Assembly: GCA_032250585.1 (NCBI GenBank)
Contig: JAVVFH010000073.1
Location: forward strand, 1-13,656
Direction: 5' to 3'
From: JAVVFH01 sp032250585
GTDB taxonomy: Bacteria; Pseudomonadota; Gammaproteobacteria; Xanthomonadales; SZUA-36
DNA: 13,656 bases
A program made the translations under genes and the position numbers. This document shows, in pieces, positions 6,467 to 13,656 of this stretch. How positions within the stretch are numbered: position 1 is the first letter of the stretch; every line of letters starts with the position of its first letter. The notes beneath the pieces are model-generated. The model saw only the letters and a list, made by a program, of their open reading frames with translations, did not search any database and had not been told where the DNA came from.

Positions 6467-7821
6467 TCGCCGGCCACCGTCATCCGGCCGATGAGCAGGT
6501 GACCGCAATGAATGTTGCCGCGCGTGTCGATGTCCGTTCCCACCGCTCGGATGTCGAGAAACAGATCGCGCAGATTACCGGCGATCGTGACGCCTTCGAC
6601 CGCGTGCACGATCTCGCCGTTTTCAACCCGGAAGCCGGCGGCGCCGCGTGAGTAATCGCCGGTCACGAGGTTGACACCCTGACCCATGACCTCGGTGACA
6701 TAGAACCCGCTGCGCAGTTCGCGCAGCAGATCGCCAGCATCGCCGCCGGGTACCAATAGCAGATTTCGCACCCCGCCCGCGTTACCGGTGGTTTGCAGGC
6801 CGAGCCGCCGCGCCGAGTAACTCGACAGCACGTAATCCTGAAGCACGCCGGATTCGACGATATTTCTTTCCCGGGTACGCACGCCCTCGTTGTCGAAATT
6901 GGCGCTGCCCGCTCCGCGGGGCAGGTGCGGGCGTTCGCAGATCGTCATCCAGGCCGGAAATAACTGCTCGCCGGCCCGATCTTTCAGAAACGAGGCGTTA
7001 CGATACAGCGAAGAGCCGGAAATGGCCCCGAGCAGATGCCCGGCCAAACCCTTGGCCACTTCGGGTGCGAGCAGTACCGGCATGTCACCGGTCGGCAGTT
7101 GGCGCGCATCGAGCCGGCGCAAGGCCCGCCGGGCGGCCTCGCGACCCGTCTCTTCGGCAGCTTCCAGGTCAGTCAAACAGCGCCGGCTGTCGTAGCTGTA
7201 ATCCCGCTGCATGCCCGAACCGCGGCCCGCCAGCAACACGCAGCTCTGGCTGTAGCGCGTACCCGAACTGCGCCCGATGAAGCCATGCGAGTTACCATAG
7301 ACGCTCATACCGAGCCCGGCATCAAAGGAAGCGCCCTCGGAGTTGGTGATCCTTTCGTCGAGCCGCCCCGCAGCCTCACAGGCCAGCGCGCGCTCGATTG
7401 CGGCCGAGGCGTCCATCGGCGCCGGGTGCCACAGATCCAGGTCCGGGAACTCCGTGGCCAACAGCTCAAGATCGGCGAGCCCGCTGCAGGGGTCCTCCTG
7501 CGTAAAACGGGCAATTTCCAGGGCGCGATCGACACAGGCCTCGATGGATTGGGGCCGCAAATCCGCACTGCTCGCCTGGCCTTTGCGCTTACCGATGAAC
7601 ACCGTTATCGAAATACCCCGGTCCTGCATCTGCTCAAGCGTCTCGACATCGCCGAGGCGAACGGTCACCGACAGCCCCTGGCTCGTGTACGTCGAAGCTT
7701 CGGCGGCCGTTGCGCCCGCCCGCGCCGCTCTGCGAAGCGCAGCGGTGACGGTTGACTCGAGCAGATCGAGTTCGTCTTCACGTTGTATTGCCGGCTGGGT
7801 TACCATGGTTTTATCGGGCAT
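6463..7821 (-). CDS. pmbA: PmbA/TldE, non-catalytic subunit of the TldD/TldE peptidase
   Basis: PmbA (TldE) partners with TldD in a metallopeptidase that in E. coli matures microcin B17 and degrades the antitoxin CcdA. TldD carries the metal site. The product is 452 residues, normal for the family. It has the TldD/PmbA N-terminal fold (SVTVRLGDVETLEQMQDRGI, about 51-70, then GKRKGQASSADL) and the conserved C-terminal GVRNLLLVPG, VMGQGVNLVTGDYSRGAAGF and GNIHCGHLLIGRMTV. The HExxxH motif is absent, as expected: the corresponding stretch reads VLLAPEVAKGLAGHLLG. The first ATG (7821), preceded by a GAGAG, is preferred to the one at 7806, which has no ribosome-binding site. It diverges from yjgA across only 41 bases, and the metzincin-like gene overlaps its stop codon. 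Confidence 0.96.
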   Translation of the reverse strand: MPDKTMVTQPAIQREDELDLLESTVTAALRRAARAGATAAEASTYTSQGLSVTVRLGDVETLEQMQDRGISITVFIGKRKGQASSADLRPQSIEACVDRALEIARFTQEDPCSGLADLELLATEFPDLDLWHPAPMDASAAIERALACEAAGRLDERITNSEGASFDAGLGMSVYGNSHGFIGRSSGTRYSQSCVLLAGRGSGMQRDYSYDSRRCLTDLEAAEETGREAARRALRRLDARQLPTGDMPVLLAPEVAKGLAGHLLGAISGSSLYRNASFLKDRAGEQLFPAWMTICERPHLPRGAGSANFDNEGVRTRERNIVESGVLQDYVLSSYSARRLGLQTTGNAGGVRNLLLVPGGDAGDLLRELRSGFYVTEVMGQGVNLVTGDYSRGAAGFRVENGEIVHAVEGVTIAGNLRDLFLDIRAVGTDIDTRGNIHCGHLLIGRMTVAGE

Positions 7822-7852
7822 TCGGACTCTCTTTTCGGAGGGGAGGGTACTT

Positions 7853-7856
7853 AGGA
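7853..7856 (+). promoter_or_regulatory. Ribosome-binding site of yjgA
   Basis: AGGA sits about 6 bases before the ATG at 7863. It favours that codon over the in-frame ATG at 7752, which lies inside pmbA on the opposite strand and would add 37 residues unlike the family. Confidence 0.65.
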
Positions 7857-7862
7857 AATCGT

Positions 7863-8411
7863 ATGGGAAGCAAGCAAAACCTGGACGCCGACGAAATCAT
7901 CATCAGCAAAAGCCAGCGTCGCCGCGACGCCCTGGAAGTGAGATCCCTTGCGGCCAGGCTGATCGCCCTCGGGGAAGCCGGTCTCGGGCGGATGCCGCTG
8001 CAGGACGACCTGCGCGAAGCCATCGACGAAGCCCGCCAGATACGCTCGAACGTCGCGCGCAAGCGGCAGCTGCAATACGTCGCCAAACTGCTCAGGCGGA
8101 TCGACCCGGAACCCATTCTGGAGGCCATGGACGCCACGCTGGGCGAGGCGCGCCATCTGACCGCCCGGCAGCACCGCGTGGAAGCCTGGCGGGACGCGCT
8201 GCTGGACCGCGGTGACGCGGCCCTCGGCGAATTGGCGGTGCAGCGCGGCGATACGGACTGCCAGGCCATTCGACAACTGCTGCGCAACGCGCGCCTCGAG
8301 GCCGGTAAAGATCGTCCGCCGGCGGCCGCCCGCGCCCTTTTTCGCCTGCTGCGCGGCATGGACGAAACGGACGCCCTGCCCCCCGCACCGCCGGGAATAT
8401 CGGCGGACTGA
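7863..8411 (+). CDS. yjgA: Ribosome assembly protein YjgA/DarP (DUF615)
   Basis: YjgA, renamed DarP in E. coli, binds late large-subunit precursors and helps mature the 50S peptidyl-transferase region. The 182-residue product matches the usual length and family signatures: ISKSQRRRDALEVRSLAARL (14-33), RMPLQDDLREAIDEAR (43-58), the basic stretch RKRQLQYVAKLLRRID (66-81), and the second helical half RQHRVEAWRDALLDRGDAAL (102-121) followed by DCQAIRQLLRNARLE. It is the only plus-strand gene in the window, divergent from pmbA and convergent with tldD (28 bases between stops). In E. coli and Pseudomonas yjgA also neighbours pmbA, so the pairing is ancestral. Its promoter must overlap the start of pmbA. 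Confidence 0.95.
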   Translation: MGSKQNLDADEIIISKSQRRRDALEVRSLAARLIALGEAGLGRMPLQDDLREAIDEARQIRSNVARKRQLQYVAKLLRRIDPEPILEAMDATLGEARHLTARQHRVEAWRDALLDRGDAALGELAVQRGDTDCQAIRQLLRNARLEAGKDRPPAAARALFRLLRGMDETDALPPAPPGISAD

Positions 8412-8439
8412 GCAGCGCGGCCCGACATCGGTCTTGCGG

Positions 8440-9882
8440 TCAGGCCTGCGTGCCGCCGACCGTCAGGCCGTCGATCCGCAGCGTGGGTTGCCCCACGCCG
8501 ACCGGCACACTCTGGCCTTCCTTGCCGCAGACACCGATTCCGGCATCCAGCTTCAGGTCATTACCCACCATCGCCACCCGTGTCATGACGTCCGGGCCGT
8601 TGCCGATCAAGGTGGCGCCGCGTACCGGGCGCGTGACCTTGCCGTTCTCGATGAGATAGGCCTCGCTGGCCGAAAACACGAAACGCCCGGAGGTAATGTC
8701 CACCTGGCCGCCGGCGAAATTGACGGCATAAAGCCCGCGTTCGACCGAGGCGATGATTTCACCCGGTTCGTGCTCCCCCGGGAGCATGAAGGTATTGGTC
8801 ATCCGCGGCATCGGCAAATCGGCGAAGGATTCGCGCCGGCCGTTGCCGGTTGGTGACGTATTCATCAGCCGCGCATTGAGCTTGTCCTGCATGTACGTGC
8901 GCAATACACCGTCTTCGATCAGAACCGTCTGTTGGGTGGGCGTGCCTTCGTCGTCCACGGTGAGTGATCCGCGGCGCCGCGCGATGCTGCCGTCATCCAC
9001 GATGGTCACGCAACGCGACGCGACCTGTTCACCCAGGCGCCCGCTGAAAGCCGAAGTGCCCTTGCGATTGAAATCGCCTTCAAGGCCGTGACCAACCGCC
9101 TCGTGCAGCAGGACGCCGGGCCAACCGGGGCCCAGCACGACCGTCATGGTGCCGGCCGGAGCCGCCTCCGCGCTGAGGTTGACCAGCGCCTGGCGCACGG
9201 CCTCGTCCGCCATGTTCCGCCAGGCGCCGTTGTCGAGCAGATCCCGATAGGAAATGCGGCCGCCGCCACCGTCACTGCCCTGCTCCCTGCGCCCGTTCTC
9301 CTCGGCGATGATGCTGACGTTAAGACGCACCAGCGGGCGAATGTCCGCCGCCAGCGTGCCGTCCGTCGCCGCAATCAAAACGGTCTCATGGGTCGCCGCG
9401 AGACTCACCACGACCTGCGTGACCCGCGGGTCGCGTGACCGCGCGTACGCGTCGACCTGCCTCAACAGGTCCACTTTCTCGTCCGCGCCCATCACGGACA
9501 TCGGATCGTCGGCCGAATACAGGGCCGGCGGCTGCTGTTTTTTCCAGGCCTGGATCCGTCCCTGCTGTCCTTGCTGGACAATCGCCCGCGCCGCGCTGGA
9601 GGCCTGCATCAGCGACGGCAGGACGATTTCATCCGCATAGGCGAAACCGGTTTTTTCCCCGCTGAGCGCGCGGATTCCGACGCCCTGTTCCGCCGAGTAG
9701 GTTCCGGTGCGCACCAGCCCGTCCTCGAGCACCCAGGACTCGTGGACGGTCGACTGGAAATACATATCCCCGGAATCCACCGCCGGGCCCATGAGGCTGG
9801 TAAGTACGCGCTCAAGCTGCCGCTGATCGAGGCCGCCGGGCGCGAGTAACTGCTGTTCCGCCAATGCGAGGGTATCGCTCAT
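8440..9882 (-). CDS. tldD: TldD, catalytic subunit of the TldD/TldE metallopeptidase
   Basis: TldD forms a heterodimer with PmbA (TldE) and holds the zinc site that cleaves unfolded or leader peptides threaded into the complex. The product is 480 residues, family length. The zinc motif HEAVGH is at 260-265 (H260, E261, H264), and the distant cysteine ligand is C452 in GIGVCGKEGQSVPVG. The surrounding blocks GLEGDFNRKGTSAFSG, QDKLNARLMN, PTGNGRRESFADLPMPRMTN, GGQVDITSGRFVFSASEAYL and VGNDLKLDAG closely match E. coli TldD, so an active enzyme is expected. The ATG at 9882 has AAGGA about 7 bases upstream. It follows yhdP by 19 bases in the same direction, as in E. coli, and the two are probably cotranscribed. 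Confidence 0.98.
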   Translation of the reverse strand: MSDTLALAEQQLLAPGGLDQRQLERVLTSLMGPAVDSGDMYFQSTVHESWVLEDGLVRTGTYSAEQGVGIRALSGEKTGFAYADEIVLPSLMQASSAARAIVQQGQQGRIQAWKKQQPPALYSADDPMSVMGADEKVDLLRQVDAYARSRDPRVTQVVVSLAATHETVLIAATDGTLAADIRPLVRLNVSIIAEENGRREQGSDGGGGRISYRDLLDNGAWRNMADEAVRQALVNLSAEAAPAGTMTVVLGPGWPGVLLHEAVGHGLEGDFNRKGTSAFSGRLGEQVASRCVTIVDDGSIARRRGSLTVDDEGTPTQQTVLIEDGVLRTYMQDKLNARLMNTSPTGNGRRESFADLPMPRMTNTFMLPGEHEPGEIIASVERGLYAVNFAGGQVDITSGRFVFSASEAYLIENGKVTRPVRGATLIGNGPDVMTRVAMVGNDLKLDAGIGVCGKEGQSVPVGVGQPTLRIDGLTVGGTQA

Positions 9883-9901
9883 TCGATGTCCTTTTTAAAC
9901 G

Positions 9902-12900
9902 TCATTCGTCTGCCTCGTCCGTCGCCGGCGGACTCGCCGTCGACTCTCCCGCCTGTGACTCGTTTGCGCCCGGTTCGTTCACTGCGGGCAGGTCCCGTTC
10001 CGGCGCGCTCGTTGCGGGCTCGTCGACCGGCAATTCGATCTCGACCGGCTCGAATAGCGGTTCGTCCCAGCTACCCGTCACGCGGTAACGCACTTTTGTC
10101 GCCTCCCCCAGCTGAGCATGCAGCAAACCCTGCAGGGCCAGGCCCGCGGCGGCCCCGCCCGGCCCCCCGGTGAGCGCACCGAGGATCGGCAGGGTGTTGC
10201 CGACGCCCGGCCTGATCGTGAGCAATTGATCGTATTGTTGTGCTGCCAGGTCCGTGGTGCCGGAGATGCTGATGCTGGCGGCCGACGACTTCAGCAAAAC
10301 GTCGTCCGTACGCGCCTTACCCTGTTGCATGGCAAAAGAGCCGGTGGCCTCGTCGAAAGAAAAGCCGGAGTCGAAGACGTCCCGGAAATCCAGTGCCAGG
10401 CGCCTGGGCAGAGCCTGTACGCTCAACAGGCCCAGCAGTCGCCCGCCACCCGAGCCCGCGGTGCGGATGTTGCCGTCGACCACGCTGAACTCGAGTTGCC
10501 CATTGAGGCGGGACAACGCGAAGGCGGCCGGCGAACCCGGCCACCAGGCATTGAAATCCACTACCGTCTGACCCCCTTCGACGGACGAGTCGATGTCCAT
10601 CGAGTCCAGAAAGCCGCCCAGGGATTCCGCGGCGATGTGGATATCGAAGTCCGAGCGCTGACCGTTTTCATCCAGCAGCCAATCGCCGCTGGCCTGTACC
10701 GACAACTGATCGGAGGACGCATCCACTTTCTCGAAGTGAAAGCCGGTGGTGGTCGGGTAAGCCTCGATGCGTGTCTCGCCGAGCTCCACGCCCAGGTAGC
10801 GAAAGGAACCGACGTAAAGATGCAAATCCGGCAGCGCCGACGGGTCGGTGTCGACGTCCATGCCATCGGCGACCGGCGTGCCCAGCACGAGGCGCTCGAA
10901 CTCCGCCGTCAGGCTGCGCATGCTGCCATCGGCCAGCGTCAGGCGGAGCGATCCGTCGAGCTCTTCCGCTGCGAACTGGGCGCCGATGCCTTCCTCTGCG
11001 AGCGAGAATTCGATGTCGACGTCGGCAAACTTCCGGTCCATGAATTTCAGCACGTCCGCCGATATCGCGCCCCGCTCAAGCTCCAGGCCTTGCGAGCCGT
11101 CCGCCACAGCAACGCTTTTCATGACCGCGTCGATCCAGCCGTCCAGGTCGAGGGTTTGGGCTTGGCCCTCGCAACGGATTTTCCCGGCCTCGAGCGCCGC
11201 AGGCGTACCCGCTCCGAGATGAATCACCGCGGCCGCAGGTGTGCCCTCGTCTTCAGGGATATCGATATGCAAAGACGCGAGGCCGGGGATTGCGAGATCG
11301 AGTTGCCGCGTGCTGCCGGCCAAGGGATAACGCAAAGAGAACGGCCAGCCCTCATCGCCCGCCTTGCTCAGGGGTTCGGGTAGCTCGGAGACGACACCAT
11401 AGAGTTCGGATTCGACCTGCAGCAGCGGCCGCACCGGGCTGCCCGGCGCCGCGCCGTTTTCAACCAGCACCGATATTCGGGCAGCCGACGCACCGGTCAC
11501 GCGCTCGAGCGCCGGATGTCTCTCGTAAAGGAAATCCGGCACCAGGTCGCGCACCCCGAACACGCCGCTCAGATCGGCCCGAAAGAGCTGCGGCCGGTTT
11601 GCGCCCGCCGCCAGGTCCAGAGTAGCGCGGTAACCGCGCAATACGGTATCCAGTCCGGCGCCTTCGAAACCGCTCTCATCGTAAGTCAATTCGCCCTGCA
11701 ATGACTCCAGCGTCACCTCTGTTCGGGGGTCGCTGAAATGCCCGTCGGTCAGTTGCAACCGCCCTTCCAGATCGACCTCTCTTGCCTGCTGTCCGAGCGG
11801 AAAGGTCAGCGCGCCGGTCGTCACGGCTGCACCGGCGAACTCGAATTCCGTCAGGTCGACCCCGATCTGTTCACGCAGCGGCGTGCTTTGGAGAAAAGTG
11901 ATCAGGCCGGGCAAGTCGCTGCCTGAGGAATAATCGAGTTCCAGCACCGGCCGTTGCAAATCCGGAATCCGAGCGCGCGCCGACTCGACGACTGCCCCCG
12001 CGATATCCGCGATCGAGCCGTGGACGTCCATGGCCGTGCCTGAAAAGTGCAACGAGGCGTCCACCCCTTTCGCATCGGGCCAGGCGTCCAGGTAATGCAA
12101 CTGTCCGTTCTCGACCTGCGCCAGCGCCTCGAAGCGGCCTTCACCGCCGCGAAACGGCCACTCGTCCAGGTCGCCGTGAATCTGGAAACGACCGGCCAGC
12201 AGATCGCCGCCCTGCAAGGCCCGGCGAAGCCAGGTCCGGGTGCCTTCCTTAAGCAGCGTTGTGGGCAAATAGACATGAGCGCGGCCGACATCGCCGCGAC
12301 TCACGGCCGCATTGACATCCAGGGCTGGTTTGCCTTCATTGGCGCTGACGGTCACGCTGGCTTCGACCGCCAGGTCGTCGTTGACCAGGCTGCAGTGATT
12401 CGCCCGCAGTTGCAGGTCGTTACCCCAACGCAAATCCAGCGGGCAGCGTGGCAGGTGAAGCGACAGCGGCTGACGGAACACGCGTGGCCAGTCGATCTGC
12501 AATTCGTCCGCTCGCAACGCCAGCTGTCCCGATCCGTTCGCCAGCGACACTTCGCCGTCCAGTCCGCGCAGATCGGGCCAGCGGTCCCAATCCAATACGC
12601 CGGCCTGCTGCAGCACGCCGCGGGCATAGTCCACCTGCCAGCCGGCATCGAGCACGAGGTCCATGTCGAGTGCACGGCCTGCTGCCCGCTCGGGAAGAAA
12701 CGCCGGCCATGGCGTGCCGGAGAAGGACATGATGTCGCGGGTCAGTTCGAGCGACAGGTCCAGCGGTAATTCATCGGCGCTGATCCACAGGCCGAGGTCA
12801 TTGGCGACATCCCTGGCCAGCGAAAGGCGCGCGGTCTGCCAACGCCGCTGGCCGTCATCGTAGAGCACGTCAGCCAGATCCAGGCTCCAATTGCGTTGCG

Positions 12901-13656
12901 CCCCGAATCGCCAGTCCAACTTTGAGTTGAGACGGTCAATCCGCAGTTCCCGGCGCTCGTTCGTCAGGCGCCCGTCTTTCAGATCCAGCACGCCCTTGAT
13001 GCCGTGACCTTCGGCCGCAGACCACGCCCCCCACAATTCCGAATTCAGCCACCCGGTGTGCGGCAGAAAAGCGTTAGGGGGCAGACGATCCTGAAAAGCG
13101 GTCAGCATCAATTCACGCGCGATCACCCGCCACTGCGCCCGCTCGAGTTTTTGCCCGGCACCCAGCACCAACTGCAGGGTCGCCTGAATGTCCCCGTAAA
13201 CGAGTTGGCTGCGCTCATCGAACAGGCTGGCCTGGATTTCCGTCGAAAACCGGTCGCCCTTCAGGTCGAGCCGGCCCTCGATGTTGGAAAACCCCAGCCG
13301 CACGCCGTTCATTTCGTCGCGAAACAGCAAGCTGGAATCTTCAAGCGTGACGCCCCCGACCCGCGACAATTCGTGCAAGGCAGATGGCTGGCCTTCCCGG
13401 TGCGTCACCCCCAAACCGGAAAGTTTGAGCTGACCGTCGGCCGTGCGAACCAGTTCGAAGTCAGCGCCGATGACACGGAAGCTGTAGAGCGCTCGGCCGG
13501 GTATCAGGAGGTTCAGCGGCTTGACGTCGAGCGCGGCCGATTCTATGACGACTTCCGCGCGCGTCGCCAGTTCGTCGACTGCCGCCAGGCCGGCCGCAGA
13601 GTGCAGTGTCATGCCTTTGAGGGACAGCCGCGGACCAAAGGCGCGCCACTCGCCGG
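9902..13656 (-). CDS. yhdP: AsmA-like envelope protein YhdP, N-terminus beyond the window edge
   Basis: YhdP is a very large inner-membrane-anchored protein whose periplasmic part, like TamB and YdbH, forms a long beta-groove thought to carry phospholipids towards the outer membrane. The window holds 1250 codons and the stop; the frame is still open at the right edge, so the ATG at 13612 is internal. The 14 residues before it (GEWRAFGPRLSLKG) fit the DUF3971-type start of the repeat region. The body is the expected succession of short beta-strand repeats. The AsmA-type C-terminal segment includes LLSVQALPRRLALDFRDVF, FDEATGSF and YRVTGSWDEPLFEPV. After this come about 41 residues rich in Glu, Asp, Pro, Ser and Ala, an unstructured tail. 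tldD follows 19 bases downstream; rng would be expected upstream, outside the window. Confidence 0.94.
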   Translation of the reverse strand, partial: GEWRAFGPRLSLKGMTLHSAAGLAAVDELATRAEVVIESAALDVKPLNLLIPGRALYSFRVIGADFELVRTADGQLKLSGLGVTHREGQPSALHELSRVGGVTLEDSSLLFRDEMNGVRLGFSNIEGRLDLKGDRFSTEIQASLFDERSQLVYGDIQATLQLVLGAGQKLERAQWRVIARELMLTAFQDRLPPNAFLPHTGWLNSELWGAWSAAEGHGIKGVLDLKDGRLTNERRELRIDRLNSKLDWRFGAQRNWSLDLADVLYDDGQRRWQTARLSLARDVANDLGLWISADELPLDLSLELTRDIMSFSGTPWPAFLPERAAGRALDMDLVLDAGWQVDYARGVLQQAGVLDWDRWPDLRGLDGEVSLANGSGQLALRADELQIDWPRVFRQPLSLHLPRCPLDLRWGNDLQLRANHCSLVNDDLAVEASVTVSANEGKPALDVNAAVSRGDVGRAHVYLPTTLLKEGTRTWLRRALQGGDLLAGRFQIHGDLDEWPFRGGEGRFEALAQVENGQLHYLDAWPDAKGVDASLHFSGTAMDVHGSIADIAGAVVESARARIPDLQRPVLELDYSSGSDLPGLITFLQSTPLREQIGVDLTEFEFAGAAVTTGALTFPLGQQAREVDLEGRLQLTDGHFSDPRTEVTLESLQGELTYDESGFEGAGLDTVLRGYRATLDLAAGANRPQLFRADLSGVFGVRDLVPDFLYERHPALERVTGASAARISVLVENGAAPGSPVRPLLQVESELYGVVSELPEPLSKAGDEGWPFSLRYPLAGSTRQLDLAIPGLASLHIDIPEDEGTPAAAVIHLGAGTPAALEAGKIRCEGQAQTLDLDGWIDAVMKSVAVADGSQGLELERGAISADVLKFMDRKFADVDIEFSLAEEGIGAQFAAEELDGSLRLTLADGSMRSLTAEFERLVLGTPVADGMDVDTDPSALPDLHLYVGSFRYLGVELGETRIEAYPTTTGFHFEKVDASSDQLSVQASGDWLLDENGQRSDFDIHIAAESLGGFLDSMDIDSSVEGGQTVVDFNAWWPGSPAAFALSRLNGQLEFSVVDGNIRTAGSGGGRLLGLLSVQALPRRLALDFRDVFDSGFSFDEATGSFAMQQGKARTDDVLLKSSAASISISGTTDLAAQQYDQLLTIRPGVGNTLPILGALTGGPGGAAAGLALQGLLHAQLGEATKVRYRVTGSWDEPLFEPVEIELPVDEPATSAPERDLPAVNEPGANESQAGESTASPPATDEADE

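Noticed and set aside
10118..11383. Long plus-strand open frame (421 codons) opposite yhdP
   Set aside because: It is antisense to the conserved YhdP reading frame, its translation has no recognisable domain, and no ribosome-binding site or neighbour supports it.
12047..12769. Plus-strand open frame (240 codons) inside yhdP
   Set aside because: Same explanation as the other antisense frames: an opposite-strand reading of yhdP with no independent support.
9902..13612. yhdP beginning at the ATG at 13612
   Set aside because: The frame continues upstream to the window edge with YhdP-like sequence (GEWRAFGPRLSLKG), so that methionine is internal and the gene is incomplete here.

Overview
The window is a dense, GC-rich stretch of bacterial chromosome with housekeeping genes on nearly every base. 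Every gene except yjgA is on the minus strand. The gene families and order point to a gammaproteobacterium. nuoC and nuoD are separate genes, whereas Enterobacterales and Pseudomonas carry a fused nuoCD. The NuoC and NuoD sequences resemble what I remember from the Xanthomonadales and neighbouring lineages. No insertion sequence, phage gene, CRISPR array or atypical island is visible. The largest gaps without a gene are about 150 bases (3989-4137 and 5526-5677).

Reading in the direction of transcription (high to low coordinates), the right part holds the end of yhdP, a large AsmA-like envelope protein that enters from beyond the window edge. Next comes tldD, and then yjgA (darP, ribosome assembly) on the plus strand, convergent with tldD. 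pmbA (tldE) follows, divergent from yjgA. PmbA is the partner subunit of the TldD/TldE peptidase. Overlapping the pmbA stop codon by four bases is a gene I cannot name. It encodes a membrane-anchored protein with a textbook metzincin-type zinc site, and it is the least ordinary item in the window.

The middle part is tpiA (glycolysis), secG (Sec translocon) and a tRNA-Leu with anticodon GAG. A sigma-70-like promoter lies directly in front of tpiA. The left part is the start of the complex I operon, nuoA-nuoB-nuoC-nuoD-nuoE-nuoF, with start/stop overlaps or 4-base gaps at every junction. nuoF runs off the left edge. The order tpiA-secG-tRNA-Leu-nuo is all in one direction with no visible terminator, so readthrough from the tpiA promoter into nuo is possible.

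Most of the window is well-understood core genome. The points worth a second look are the uncharacterised metzincin-like protein coupled to pmbA, the long acidic tails on SecG and YhdP, extra cysteines beside the NuoE iron-sulfur ligands, the tRNA embedded between protein genes, and the 41-base divergent gap between pmbA and yjgA.
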